DNA of 64,000 nucleotides from Breoghania sp. (GTDB taxonomy: Bacteria; Pseudomonadota; Alphaproteobacteria; Rhizobiales; Stappiaceae): contig NZ_OY771475.1 in NCBI RefSeq assembly GCF_963674635.1, positions 1,054,001 to 1,118,000 on the forward strand, given 5' to 3'. This document shows positions 1-8,761 of this stretch, piece after piece (within the stretch, counting starts at the first letter, position 1; each line of letters begins with the position of its first letter). The notes below the pieces were generated by a model that saw only the letters and a program-made list of their open reading frames with translations, ran no database searches and was not told where the DNA came from. The translations under genes and the position numbers were made by a program.

Positions 1-2
1 CT

Positions 3-773
3 TACCCTGACCTCAAAGGCAAGAAGGCGATTGTGACCGGCGGCGCGGTCGGCATCGGCTTCGCGATCTCACGCGCCCTGGCAGCACAGGGTGTGACGGT
101 CACCATTGCCGATCTGAACGCGGACGCAGCGGCGACTTCAGCAGCCGCCCTGCCCGGCGCCCATTTTTCGCAAGCGATAGACGTGCGCGAACGAGCGTCC
201 GTCGATGCTGCCTTCACAGCGGCGCGGGAGAAAATGGGCGGGCTCGATATTCTGGTGGCGAATGCCGGCGTCTCGACGATGGCCCGCGCGATCGATCTGA
301 CCGACGATGACTGGGACTTCAATATGGACGTCAACGCACGTGGCGTCTTTCTATGCAACCAGTGGGCGGCCCGCCATTTTTTGGAGCAAGGCTCCGGTGT
401 GATCTCCAACACGGCATCGCTTGCGGCCAAGGTTGGTGCGCCTCTTCTGGCGCACTATTCCGCCAGCAAGTTCGCCGTGGTCGGCTGGACGCAAGGCCTC
501 GCCAGGGAGCTCGCGCCGAAGGGTATTCGCGTGAATGCGGTGTGTCCGGGTCTCGTCAAGACATCCATGCAAGACCGTGAAATCCAATGGGAAGCCGAGC
601 TTCGCGGCATGACGCCGGACGCGGTGATGGAAGACTATGTTGCCCAGACCCCTCTCGGGCGGATTGAAACGGCGGAGGACGTCGCGGGCGTCGTCGTTTT
701 CCTGTGCTCGGGCGCGGCGCGTTTCATGACCGGCCAGGCGATCAATGTGACCGGCGGAATCTACATGACCTGA
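3..773 (+). CDS. Short-chain dehydrogenase/reductase (5' end outside window)
   Basis: NAD(P)-dependent oxidoreductase of the classical SDR family. The frame is open from the window edge, so the true start lies upstream; the GTG at 33 is a valine just before the cofactor loop and not a start. Visible are the nucleotide-binding TGGAVGIG, the NAG motif in VANAGVST, the catalytic Ser in NTASLAAK, the YSASK Tyr-Lys pair and the usual C-terminal GQAINVTGG. It ends about 90 bases before a sugar ABC transporter on the same strand, so it may oxidise or reduce a sugar or polyol taken up by that importer; this is inference from position. The substrate cannot be told from sequence. Confidence 0.9.
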   Translation, partial: YPDLKGKKAIVTGGAVGIGFAISRALAAQGVTVTIADLNADAAATSAAALPGAHFSQAIDVRERASVDAAFTAAREKMGGLDILVANAGVSTMARAIDLTDDDWDFNMDVNARGVFLCNQWAARHFLEQGSGVISNTASLAAKVGAPLLAHYSASKFAVVGWTQGLARELAPKGIRVNAVCPGLVKTSMQDREIQWEAELRGMTPDAVMEDYVAQTPLGRIETAEDVAGVVVFLCSGAARFMTGQAINVTGGIYMT

Positions 774-865
774 TCTAACTTTGTTCGATTCCTGATCTGT
801 ACTGTTCGTTTGTGTTTGTTTAATCTCACATGAACCACGCGGCGATCAGCCAACCGGATAGGCGT

Positions 866-1978
866 ATGGCGAGCATTCAACTGCAAGCGATCACCAAGGC
901 TTTCGGACCCAATGTCTACGGGGTCCGGGATGTGGATCTGACGATCGAGGAAGGGGAGTTCATGATCTTCCTCGGGCCGTCCGGATGCGGCAAATCCACG
1001 ACATTGCGGATGATCGCAGGGCTTGAGGACGTGACCAGCGGCAAGATCCTTATCGGTGGCAAGGACATGACGCGGACCGCGCCGCGCGATCGCAATGTTG
1101 CCGTCGTCTTTCAAAGCTATGCGCTCTATCCCCACATGACCGTGCGCCAGAACATGGAGTTCGGGCTGAAAATGCGCGGTGTGGAAAGCGGCAAGCGTCA
1201 TGCCCGTATTGAAGACGTGAGCGAGATCCTTGGGCTGACGCCCTATCTCAACCGCAAACCGGCCGCTCTTTCCGGCGGGCAACGGCAGCGCGTGGCGCTG
1301 GGACGCGCGATGGTCCGCGAGCCCGACGTCTTTCTCATGGATGAGCCGCTATCCAACCTCGACGCCAAGCTACGCGCGGAGATGCGTCTGGAGCTGATCA
1401 AGCTTCATCGCCGTCTTGGGCGCACAACGGTCTTTGTCACCCATGATCAGGTGGAAGCCATGACCATGGGCGACCGGATCTGCATCATGCGTGACGGGCA
1501 TCTGGTTCAGGTTGGCAAGCCGCTCGATGTCTATGCCCAGCCGGTTGATACATTCGTTGCGCAGTTTCTCGCCTCACCGGCCATGAATATGCTGAAGGCC
1601 ACGCTTCATATCGATGACGAAGGCGCACGGATCTCGTCGCTCCTGGGCCGCTTTCCGCTGACAGACGCGCAGAGGGCTGCTTTCGAACCGGCCCAGGGGC
1701 GAAGGCTCCTGCTCGGATTGCGGCCGGAGGATATCCATTCCGAGCCTGCGACGGGCCATGTGGCCTTTGAGGCAGAAATCGTGGCTGTCGAAGCACTGGG
1801 GACGGAGAACATCCTCGTCTTCAATGTCGAAGGGCAGGAGTTCACCGCTCGATTGGGGCGGCACTTCCTGCCAACCGTGGGGGGAAGGATTACGCTTTAC
1901 GCCAATCCTGCGCAGCTTCATCTCTTCGATGAAGAAACCACGCGCGCCTATCCCCGCCCGTACGGGCGAAAGGACTAG
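866..1978 (+). CDS. Carbohydrate ABC transporter ATP-binding protein (MalK/UgpC type)
   Basis: ATPase of a sugar importer, 370 residues. Visible are Walker A GPSGCGKST at about residues 37-45, the signature LSGGQRQRVALGRA, Walker B VFLMDEPLSNLDA, the switch histidine in VFVTHDQ, and a C-terminal regulatory region of about 130 residues typical of the MalK/UgpC group. I chose the ATG at 866 because family members begin a few residues before the first beta strand (ASIQLQ); an upstream ATG at 830 would add 12 residues and has no clear ribosome site. The permease gene starts four bases after the stop, so the two are cotranscribed. Confidence 0.93.
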   Translation: MASIQLQAITKAFGPNVYGVRDVDLTIEEGEFMIFLGPSGCGKSTTLRMIAGLEDVTSGKILIGGKDMTRTAPRDRNVAVVFQSYALYPHMTVRQNMEFGLKMRGVESGKRHARIEDVSEILGLTPYLNRKPAALSGGQRQRVALGRAMVREPDVFLMDEPLSNLDAKLRAEMRLELIKLHRRLGRTTVFVTHDQVEAMTMGDRICIMRDGHLVQVGKPLDVYAQPVDTFVAQFLASPAMNMLKATLHIDDEGARISSLLGRFPLTDAQRAAFEPAQGRRLLLGLRPEDIHSEPATGHVAFEAEIVAVEALGTENILVFNVEGQEFTARLGRHFLPTVGGRITLYANPAQLHLFDEETTRAYPRPYGRKD

Positions 1979-1982
1979 GCCC

Positions 1983-2780
1983 ATGCGCAAGATCGTCTCA
2001 CACATCGGCCTGATATTTTTCTGTACCGTTGTGCTGTTGCCGATCCTCTGGGTCTTCAGAACCAGTCTCGTTCCCGAGCATATGTCCTACAGCTCGCAGG
2101 TCTTTCCCGACCTGACCTTCGACAATTATGTGGCGCTCTTCACCACCAAACGTTTCGGCATCAACTATCTGAATTCCGTCCTCGTCGCCTGTGGGTCCGT
2201 CCTCATGGCGCTGCCTCTGGCCTGTACCACGGGATATGCCTTTGCCCGCTTCAAGACCAGTGGAGCTGCCGGGCGGTTCACCGTCCTGGCCACCCAGATG
2301 CTCCCGCCCGTGGCGCTGGCCCTTCCGACCTTCATGTTTTACCGCGCAATCGGGCTGACCAACTCCCTCCCCGGTTTGATGCTGGTCTATGCCGCGCTCA
2401 ACCTTCCGTTCCTGACATGGATCCTGATGGGCTTCTTCGAGGCCGTTCCGCGCGATCTTGAAGGTGCCGCGATGACCGACGGAGCCTCCGCGTGGGGCGC
2501 GTTCTGGCGCATCGTGTTGCCGGTCGCGGCACCCGGAATAGCCGCCGCCGCGGTGCTCGGGTTCATTCTGTCGTGGAACGAATTCCTCGTCGCCCTGATC
2601 CTCGGCGGTCCGCGCACGGCAACCGTGCCCGTGGCTCTCGCATCGCTTCAGACATCCAACGGCGTGGAAATCGCCAAGGTCTCGGCCGGGGTGTCGCTCG
2701 CCATTCTTCCCCTGATGATCGCCTCGCGCTTCATCCAGCGCTACCTGGTCCAGGGGCTCTCATTCGGCAGCGTAAAATAG
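1983..2780 (+). CDS. Carbohydrate ABC transporter permease, MalG type
   Basis: Inner-membrane permease of 265 residues with about six hydrophobic segments. The EAA loop that docks on the ATPase is visible as EGAAMTDGASAWGAFWRIVL followed by P, and the C terminus has the usual RYLVQGLSFGSVK ending of MalG/UgpE-type permeases. The ATG at 1983 follows the ATPase stop by four bases; the same frame is open further upstream but lies inside the ATPase gene. It should pair with the MalF-type permease encoded at 4180 and the ATPase at 866. Confidence 0.92.
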   Translation: MRKIVSHIGLIFFCTVVLLPILWVFRTSLVPEHMSYSSQVFPDLTFDNYVALFTTKRFGINYLNSVLVACGSVLMALPLACTTGYAFARFKTSGAAGRFTVLATQMLPPVALALPTFMFYRAIGLTNSLPGLMLVYAALNLPFLTWILMGFFEAVPRDLEGAAMTDGASAWGAFWRIVLPVAAPGIAAAAVLGFILSWNEFLVALILGGPRTATVPVALASLQTSNGVEIAKVSAGVSLAILPLMIASRFIQRYLVQGLSFGSVK

Positions 2781-2839
2781 CCGATTTGGGCCGCAAAGGC
2801 CCTCGCTGTGTATGTCCAATTCCAGAGAGGCAAGCCCGC

Positions 2840-4099
2840 ATGACCAAATACAAATATACCGGCACACTCATCGCCGCACTGCTCGCATCAACCACCATTT
2901 CCCATGCCGAAGGCGTCACGCTGCATGCCTTGATGGAGGACGTGCCGGAAACCTCCATCATCGAGGCGCTCCTGCCGGAATTCACCAAGGAAACCGGTAT
3001 CGAGGTGGAATTCGAGAAGGTCGGCTATGGCGACATGCACGACAAGCTCGTCGCGCAGCTTGTCTCCGGAGAGAGCTACTACAACGTCCTTTCCGTCGAC
3101 TTCCTGTGGGCGGGCGAGTTCCCGGCCGCCGGTTGGCTGGAAGATCTGCGTCCCTACGCGGAAAAGACGGGCTTTGACCTGAAACCCTTTATCCCATCCA
3201 TGCTGGATCTGCTGGGCGCCACCGAAGAGACCATGCCGATCCTGCCGATGTACAACTACTCCATGGGCGTGATCTATCGCACCGATCTGCTGGCCGACGA
3301 AAAGCTCGCCAAGGCTTATGGGAAGAAGCTTGAGATGCCCGGGTCGCTCGCGGAATATGTCGAGCTGGCCAAGTTCATGAAGGGCCATGCCGGTGTCGCA
3401 GGGTCCGCCATGCAGGGCCAGCGCGGCGATCCCAACTCCATGGAGTTCTCCAACTACCTGTTCTCCGCCGGTGGCGCATATCTCGACGCCGAGGGCAAGG
3501 TGGCCCTGAACAGCGATGCGGGTGTCGCCGCCCTTGATCTCTACGTGGACGCCATCAAGAACGCCGCGCAGACTGGCGCCCTTTCCGCAACGCTCGACGA
3601 CACGATGCGGCTGATGTGCTCGGGCGAAGCCTTCTCCATGGTCACCTACTGGTGGATGCTGCCGCAGCTCGACAATGCGGAAACCTGTCCGGCGGTTGCC
3701 GGCAAGCTGGCGCTCGACGTGATGCCCGGCGGGCATGGCGAAAGCGGCGGCTGGGGCTGGGGTATTCCGAGAAATGTCTCGCCGGAAGCCAAGGACGCCG
3801 CCTGGAAATTCATCACCTGGGTGCAGGGCAAGAAAATCGCCGTCAAGCGCGCAATGGAGGGCCATGCGCCGGTCCGGTCCGATGTCTTCGAGGATGAAGG
3901 CGTTCTGGCCAAATACCCGTTCTACAGCAAAGGCCTGAGCGTTGTGGCGAGCGGCAGGTCGTTCCCGATCTTCACCTATACCGCGCAGTATGAAGACGTG
4001 CTCGGCACGCAGGTTTCGCTGGCTGCGAGTGGCGATGCGACCACCAGCGACGCGATCACAGCGGCCGCCAAGGGGCTCGACGAATTGCTGGCAAAGTAA
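2840..4099 (+). CDS. Sugar ABC transporter substrate-binding protein
   Basis: Periplasmic binding protein of 419 residues in the MalE/UgpB class (family 1 solute-binding proteins). A Sec signal peptide occupies about residues 1-23, with a likely cut after SHA and before EGVTLHALM. The start is the ATG at 2840, with GAGAGG about nine bases upstream. The gene lies between the two permease genes instead of before both. A strong hairpin follows directly after its stop (see 4129-4153), which would fit a higher mRNA level for the binding protein than for the downstream permease. The sugar is not recognisable from sequence. Confidence 0.92.
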   Translation: MTKYKYTGTLIAALLASTTISHAEGVTLHALMEDVPETSIIEALLPEFTKETGIEVEFEKVGYGDMHDKLVAQLVSGESYYNVLSVDFLWAGEFPAAGWLEDLRPYAEKTGFDLKPFIPSMLDLLGATEETMPILPMYNYSMGVIYRTDLLADEKLAKAYGKKLEMPGSLAEYVELAKFMKGHAGVAGSAMQGQRGDPNSMEFSNYLFSAGGAYLDAEGKVALNSDAGVAALDLYVDAIKNAAQTGALSATLDDTMRLMCSGEAFSMVTYWWMLPQLDNAETCPAVAGKLALDVMPGGHGESGGWGWGIPRNVSPEAKDAAWKFITWVQGKKIAVKRAMEGHAPVRSDVFEDEGVLAKYPFYSKGLSVVASGRSFPIFTYTAQYEDVLGTQVSLAASGDATTSDAITAAAKGLDELLAK

Positions 4100-4128
4100 G
4101 TCTGCGGTTCGCCGACAACGCAAAAGCT

Positions 4129-4153
4129 GCCCGGCCCCTTTTCGGGGCCGGGC
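4129..4153 (+). promoter_or_regulatory. GC-rich hairpin between binding-protein and permease genes
   Basis: A perfect 10-bp inverted repeat (GCCCGGCCCC and GGGGCCGGGC) around the 5-base loop TTTTC lies 29 bases after the binding-protein stop and before the permease start at 4180. There is no T-run after it, so it is more likely an mRNA-stabilising or attenuating hairpin than a full terminator. Confidence 0.7.
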
Positions 4154-4179
4154 TGTCCCTATCCTCCAGGAGCGCGCGA

Positions 4180-5061
4180 ATGGCCCTTTTCAGTGCAATG
4201 GATCGACGCAGGCGTACCGGTTGGGCGTTCGCCGCTCCCGGACTTTCCGCACTCGCCATCACGATGGGCTTTCCGCTCGTCTATGCGCTCTTGATCTCTG
4301 TCTCTTCAATGACGTTGCTCAAGCCGAACCTGTCGCCCTTCCTGGGGCTTGCCAATTTCGTTCAGATCATGAGCGAGGACCTGTTCTGGCACTCGCTGTT
4401 TCTGACCGTGCGCTATTCCGTGGCCACAGTCGTCGGCGAATTCGTGATCGGACTTGCGATCGCGCTCATGCTTCAGCGCACCTTGAAGATGAAGCCGGTC
4501 TATTTCGCCATTCTGACGCTTCCCATGGCCATGTCTCCGGTCGCCGTGGCGCTTATCTGGCGCATGTTGCTGCAACCGAATCTCGGCATCGTGAACCAGA
4601 TGCTGACGGGAATGGGTCTGCCGGCGGTGGACTGGCTCGGAAGCTCCAGCATCGCGCTCTCCACCATGGTGGGGATCGATATCTGGCAACAGACCTCATT
4701 CGTCGTTCTCTTGCTTTCGGCTGGCCTTGCCTCCCTTCCCAAGGACCCTTACGAGGCCGCGGAGGTCGATGGCGCCTCCCCGTTCCAACAGTTCTGGTAC
4801 ATCACCCTGCCGCTGCTCAGACCCATTTCGGCGATCGCAATCATCATTCAACTGATCAACGAATTCCGCACATACGATCTGATCTACGTGTTGACCAAGG
4901 GCGGGCCCGGTGTCTCCACAGAACTGCTTTCGTTCTTCGCCTACAAGCGCGCTTTTCAGGGGCTGTCGCTTAACGAAGGCAACGCGGCCGCATTCGTCCT
5001 GCTCCTCATTGTGTTGGCAATCACCGTGGTCTTCTTCCTGATGCTGGAACGCAAGGACTGA
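4180..5061 (+). CDS. Carbohydrate ABC transporter permease, MalF type
   Basis: Inner-membrane permease of 293 residues with about six hydrophobic helices. The EAA loop is present as YEAAEVDGASPFQQFWYITL followed by P. The start ATG at 4180 is preceded by AGGAG at a good distance. It completes the importer encoded from 866: one ATPase (a dimer in the complex), two permeases and a binding protein. It is separated from the binding-protein gene by an 80-base gap that contains a stable hairpin. Confidence 0.92.
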   Translation: MALFSAMDRRRRTGWAFAAPGLSALAITMGFPLVYALLISVSSMTLLKPNLSPFLGLANFVQIMSEDLFWHSLFLTVRYSVATVVGEFVIGLAIALMLQRTLKMKPVYFAILTLPMAMSPVAVALIWRMLLQPNLGIVNQMLTGMGLPAVDWLGSSSIALSTMVGIDIWQQTSFVVLLLSAGLASLPKDPYEAAEVDGASPFQQFWYITLPLLRPISAIAIIIQLINEFRTYDLIYVLTKGGPGVSTELLSFFAYKRAFQGLSLNEGNAAAFVLLLIVLAITVVFFLMLERKD

Positions 5062-5171
5062 GCGTCGGGCATCCAAACCGACCGCGTGTGGCATGTTTCA
5101 TCTCGAAACTTCATGGAAAATATGCATTTCTCATGCTGTTGGCGAATGCTTGATCACAGATGCAGGGCACC

Positions 5172-6080
5172 ATGAACACGCAGATCACACTGAAGCAGCT
5201 TGAAACCCTTTTCTGGATCGCGCGCCTTGGGACGTTCGAGCGCGCGGCTTCCCGGCTTGCGACGTCACAATCGGCTGTTTCCAAGCGAATACAAGAGCTT
5301 GAACGCGCCTCTTCCATCGAGATCTTTGATCGCAGCCAGCGCGGCGCGCGGCTTTCGGCAAAGGGCGAGGAGCTGCTTGCGATCGCAGAGAAGATGCTCA
5401 ATCTGCACGATCAGATCGCGGATGTCCGGCTCAGCGACGGCGGCCGCCCTCGCCTGTTGCGCCTCGGTGTGACGGAACTTACGGCCATGACATGGCTTTC
5501 CCGGCTCGTCGCCCGGCTGCGCTTACGGTATCCGACGCTGAAAATCACTCCGACCGTGGATATGAGCCGAACGCTCTTCACGGCTCTGGAAGATGACAAT
5601 CTCGACCTGATCATTGTGCCAGCGGCTTTCCGGATGCCGGAATATGTTTCGCTGGCGCTGGCAGAGGTCGAGAATGTCTGGATGGCGAAGACGGGCCTGA
5701 TCGATCCGGCTGAAGTCCGCTCTCTGCATGATCTGTCCCGCACGCCCCTCCTGATGCAGGGAACCAAATCCGGGTCGGGGATCCTGCTCAACAAATGGCT
5801 GCATACGCAGGGTGTGACCGTCACCGAAGCGCTGACATCCGACAGCATGACGGCCCTGCTCGGGCTTGTCGTGGCGGGGCTTGGGGTCGGCTATCTGCCG
5901 GAAGCCTGTTTCCGTTCGTTTGTTGACGCAGGGCAGCTTGAGGTCATCCGTATCGAGGAAAGCCTTCCGCCGGTTCCCTATGTTGCGATGTATCGCGAGG
6001 ACCGGCCGCATTCGCTGATCCAGGAAGTCGCTCAGATCTCGTCGGAATGCGCCGATTTCAGCCAGGGTTTGCTGAGCTGA
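5172..6080 (+). CDS. LysR-family transcriptional regulator
   Basis: DNA-binding regulator of 302 residues. The N-terminal winged helix is clear: LETLFWIARLGTFERAASRL followed by ATSQSAVSKRIQELE. The rest is a periplasmic-binding-like effector domain. I chose the ATG at 5172; the ATG at 5160 would add four residues. It sits on the same strand between the sugar importer and the aminotransferase operon, so it could regulate either one. A 17-base perfect palindrome just after its stop (6089-6105) lies upstream of the aminotransferase gene. Confidence 0.9.
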   Translation: MNTQITLKQLETLFWIARLGTFERAASRLATSQSAVSKRIQELERASSIEIFDRSQRGARLSAKGEELLAIAEKMLNLHDQIADVRLSDGGRPRLLRLGVTELTAMTWLSRLVARLRLRYPTLKITPTVDMSRTLFTALEDDNLDLIIVPAAFRMPEYVSLALAEVENVWMAKTGLIDPAEVRSLHDLSRTPLLMQGTKSGSGILLNKWLHTQGVTVTEALTSDSMTALLGLVVAGLGVGYLPEACFRSFVDAGQLEVIRIEESLPPVPYVAMYREDRPHSLIQEVAQISSECADFSQGLLS

Positions 6081-6088
6081 AATCGCTT

Positions 6089-6105
6089 CATTCCCGCGGG
6101 GAATG
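6089..6105. promoter_or_regulatory. 17-base perfect palindrome upstream of aminotransferase
   Basis: CATTCCCGCGGGGAATG has 7-bp arms around GCG. It lies nine bases after the LysR stop and about 90 bases before the aminotransferase start. It has no following T-run. It could be an operator for the 6195-13648 operon or a weak terminator hairpin. Confidence 0.5.
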
Positions 6106-6194
6106 CAAAGGCAGTCGGTAATATCTCTTTTTCGGACCTATCAGCCCGTCCTACCTTTTTGCCCATCTGACCCAGGCATCAAGGTTTTTCCAAA

Positions 6195-7403
6195 ATGGCG
6201 ATCGCGCTTTCGAAGAAGGTTCAGGCACTCAAGCCGTCTGCAAGCATCGCAGCGAAGCAGCGCGTGAACGAATTGGAGGCTCAGGGTCGAAAGATCCTGG
6301 ATTTCACCCTTGGCGAGCCGGATCTTGATACGCCTGAGGCGATCGTTGAAGCCGGCGTTGCAGCGCTGCGCTCCGGCGATACCCATTACACGGGCTCTGC
6401 AGGCAAACTGGAGCTGCGCAAGGCGATCTGCGAAAAACTCGCGCGAGAGAACGGCTGCACCTACAGCCCCGACGAGATCGTGGTCGCCGTTGGGGCGAAA
6501 CAGATCATCGCCGAGGCCCTGTCGGCGACGCTGGAACCCGGCGATGAGGTGATCATTCCCGCCCCCTACTGGGTGAGCTATCCCGATATGGTGCGTCTCA
6601 ACGGTGGCGAGCCCGTCATCGTTCCCTGCCCCGCCGAGGATGGCTTCCTGCTGCGTGCGGACGCGCTGGAAGCGTCGATCACACCGAAGACCCGCTGGCT
6701 GATCATCAATTCGCCGTCCAACCCTTCTGGTGCGGTTTTGAGCGAACAGCAGTGGAAGGACATCATCGCGGTTCTGGAACGTCATCCGCATGTGGCCGTG
6801 ATGACCGACGAGATCTACGAGAAGATCGTTTATGACGGTGTGGTCAATCACTCGCCCGTCGGCATTGCGCCGAGCCTTAAGGATCGCTGCCTTGTCGTGA
6901 ACGGCATGTCCAAAGGCTATGCCATGACCGGATGGCGTCTCGGCTATGCGGCGGGCCCGGCCAATCTCATCAAGGCCATCGTGAAGCTGATCGGCCAGTC
7001 CACGACGTGTACGACAGCTTTTGCCCAGACAGCGGCGCTTGCCGCGCTTCGGGGCGATCAGACGCCTGTGGCGGAGATGGTATCGCTCTATCGCGCGCGT
7101 CGAGATCTCGTCGTCTCGATGATGAATGACATCGCGGGCGTGGCCTGTGCGAAGCCTGCCGGCGCGTTTTACATCTTCCCCGACGTGCGCGCTCTCATCG
7201 GCCGCAAAGCGCCCAATGGAACGACCATCGAGAGTGATGTCGATCTGGTCAATTACCTGCTGGAAGAGGCAAGCGTCGCGCTGATGGACGGCACCTCCTA
7301 CGGGATGCCCGGCTTCCTGCGAATATCCTATGCAACCGGCTCTGACACGATCCGCGCCGGGTGTACGGCGATTGCTGCGGCGGTGGCAAAACTGTCCGCT
7401 TGA
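6195..7403 (+). CDS. PLP-dependent aminotransferase, aspartate aminotransferase fold type I
   Basis: Class I/II aminotransferase of 402 residues, cytosolic. The PLP-binding lysine is Lys240 in GMSKGYAMTGWRLGY. NSPSNPSG (about 172-179) and TDEIYEKI (about 204-211) supply the usual cofactor contacts, and the C-terminal FLRISYATG carries the arginine that binds the alpha-carboxylate. It is closest in look to the bacterial AspC Ib group, which accepts aspartate, glutamate analogues or aromatic amino acids. The start ATG is preceded by AAGG. It heads an apparent operon with an RraA-like protein, PxpBCA and a TRAP transporter, so I infer that it transaminates the amino acid released by the Pxp enzyme. 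Confidence 0.9.
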   Translation: MAIALSKKVQALKPSASIAAKQRVNELEAQGRKILDFTLGEPDLDTPEAIVEAGVAALRSGDTHYTGSAGKLELRKAICEKLARENGCTYSPDEIVVAVGAKQIIAEALSATLEPGDEVIIPAPYWVSYPDMVRLNGGEPVIVPCPAEDGFLLRADALEASITPKTRWLIINSPSNPSGAVLSEQQWKDIIAVLERHPHVAVMTDEIYEKIVYDGVVNHSPVGIAPSLKDRCLVVNGMSKGYAMTGWRLGYAAGPANLIKAIVKLIGQSTTCTTAFAQTAALAALRGDQTPVAEMVSLYRARRDLVVSMMNDIAGVACAKPAGAFYIFPDVRALIGRKAPNGTTIESDVDLVNYLLEEASVALMDGTSYGMPGFLRISYATGSDTIRAGCTAIAAAVAKLSA

Positions 7404-7463
7404 GGGGTCTCGTTATCCAGGCGCCGCATAAGCGGCGTCCCCAACACCAGGACTTTGCGCTTC

Positions 7464-8090
7464 ATGACAACGTCTTCTGAAAAAATGAGCCTGGAAGCCC
7501 TTGTTGCGGCTTTCCAGAAATGCCCGGTTCCCAATATCAGCGACAATCTGGAACGGGCTGTCGGTGTGCGTGGGTTGCGCCCCTTCTACACTGGCCCGCG
7601 CATGGCTGGCGTTGCCCGTACGGTGCGAACGGCACCGGGTGACAATGTCTATATCTACAAGTCGTTCGAAGAGGTTCAGCCCGGCGAAATCCTGGTGATC
7701 GACGGCGAGGGCTACCGGGATCGTGCGCTCATCGGCGAGATCATGGCCAATATCGCGCGCTCCAAAGGTGCTGGCGGCGTGGTGCTTGATGGAGCCATTC
7801 GGGATGTTGAAGCCCTCAAGGAAAGCGACTTCCCGGTCTTTGCGCGCGCTGTGAGCCACCTTGGTCCCTACAAGAACGGTCCGGGCAAGCTGAACGTGCC
7901 GGTCAGCATTGGCGGCCTCGTCATTTCTCCCGGCGATATCGTGGTGGGCGATGCCGATGGTATCGTGGCCTTCTCGCCCGATATTGCCGAGGACCTGCTG
8001 GCTGCCACACTCAAGCAGCAGGAGAAGGAAACCGAGATCCTGGCTTCCATCGCGAACGGCACCTACACCGGCGCTTCCTATTCGAAGTGA
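7464..8090 (+). CDS. RraA-family protein, likely 4-hydroxy-2-oxo acid aldolase
   Basis: 208 residues of the RraA/HMG-aldolase family. Members act either as RNase E inhibitors (RraA) or as divalent-metal pyruvate aldolases that cleave 4-hydroxy-4-methyl-2-oxoglutarate or 4-carboxy-4-hydroxy-2-oxoadipate. The aldolase signature is seen in GGVVLDGAIRDVEAL: Arg113 and Asp114 correspond to the substrate-binding and metal-binding residues. The metabolic neighbourhood favours the aldolase role over RNase control. The ATG at 7464 is chosen; a TTG at 7455 would add three residues. The specific substrate is inference. Confidence 0.85.
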   Translation: MTTSSEKMSLEALVAAFQKCPVPNISDNLERAVGVRGLRPFYTGPRMAGVARTVRTAPGDNVYIYKSFEEVQPGEILVIDGEGYRDRALIGEIMANIARSKGAGGVVLDGAIRDVEALKESDFPVFARAVSHLGPYKNGPGKLNVPVSIGGLVISPGDIVVGDADGIVAFSPDIAEDLLAATLKQQEKETEILASIANGTYTGASYSK

Positions 8091-8104
8091 GACACGACCG
8101 AGCC

Positions 8105-8761
8105 ATGTCTGTATTCGAGCATCGCATTACACATATCGGTGAAAGGGCGCTGCTGCTGGATGTGGCAGGCCCGATGAATGTCGATGTCCAGAAACGGATA
8201 TGGGCGATGGCCCGGCATCTCGCCGGACATCACGAAGTCGTGGAGACTGTTCCCGGCGTACATAGCGTCCTTGTCGTTCTTGCCCCGGATGTCGCGCCCG
8301 CAGCGTTCCGCGAATTGCTCGCCGCAATGTGGCGTCAGGTCGAACCGTTGGATACGGCCGGGCGCCTCATCGAGGTGCCGGTCAGTTATGGCGGGGAGAT
8401 GGGCGAGGATCTTGCGGACCTTGCCGCAACGCACGGACTAAGCGTAGATGAGGTGGTTAAGCGCCACACATGCCCCGAATACACGGTCTTCGCGCTGGGC
8501 AGCCAACCGGGCCTCGGCTATCTGGGCGGGCTCGATCCAAGCCTGGCAACCCCGCGCCGCGCCGTGCCGCGTCTCAGCGTGGTCGAGGGCAGCATCATCA
8601 TTGGCGGGGCGCAGGCCGGCATTCTTTCCTGCACGTCGCCATGCGGCTGGCACATTATCGGCCACACGGCTCTCAAGGTATTCGATGCGCATGGGGAGCC
8701 CCCCGCGCTTCTTGCGCCGGGAGATCGTATCCGCTTCCGCGCTGTGGAGGTCCTCACGTGA
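8105..8761 (+). CDS. pxpB: 5-oxoprolinase subunit B (PxpB/KipI family)
   Basis: 218 residues, the length expected for PxpB. The family core is clear: FALGSQPGLGYLGGLDPSLA, then TPRRAVPRLSV and CGWHIIGHT near the C terminus. With PxpC and PxpA it forms an ATP-dependent lactamase that opens 5-oxoproline to glutamate. The ATG at 8105 lies 15 bases after the RraA-like stop. The gene overlaps pxpC by four bases (GTGA), consistent with coupled synthesis of complex subunits. Relatives are often named allophanate hydrolase subunit 1, but no urea carboxylase is nearby. Confidence 0.92.
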   Translation: MSVFEHRITHIGERALLLDVAGPMNVDVQKRIWAMARHLAGHHEVVETVPGVHSVLVVLAPDVAPAAFRELLAAMWRQVEPLDTAGRLIEVPVSYGGEMGEDLADLAATHGLSVDEVVKRHTCPEYTVFALGSQPGLGYLGGLDPSLATPRRAVPRLSVVEGSIIIGGAQAGILSCTSPCGWHIIGHTALKVFDAHGEPPALLAPGDRIRFRAVEVLT

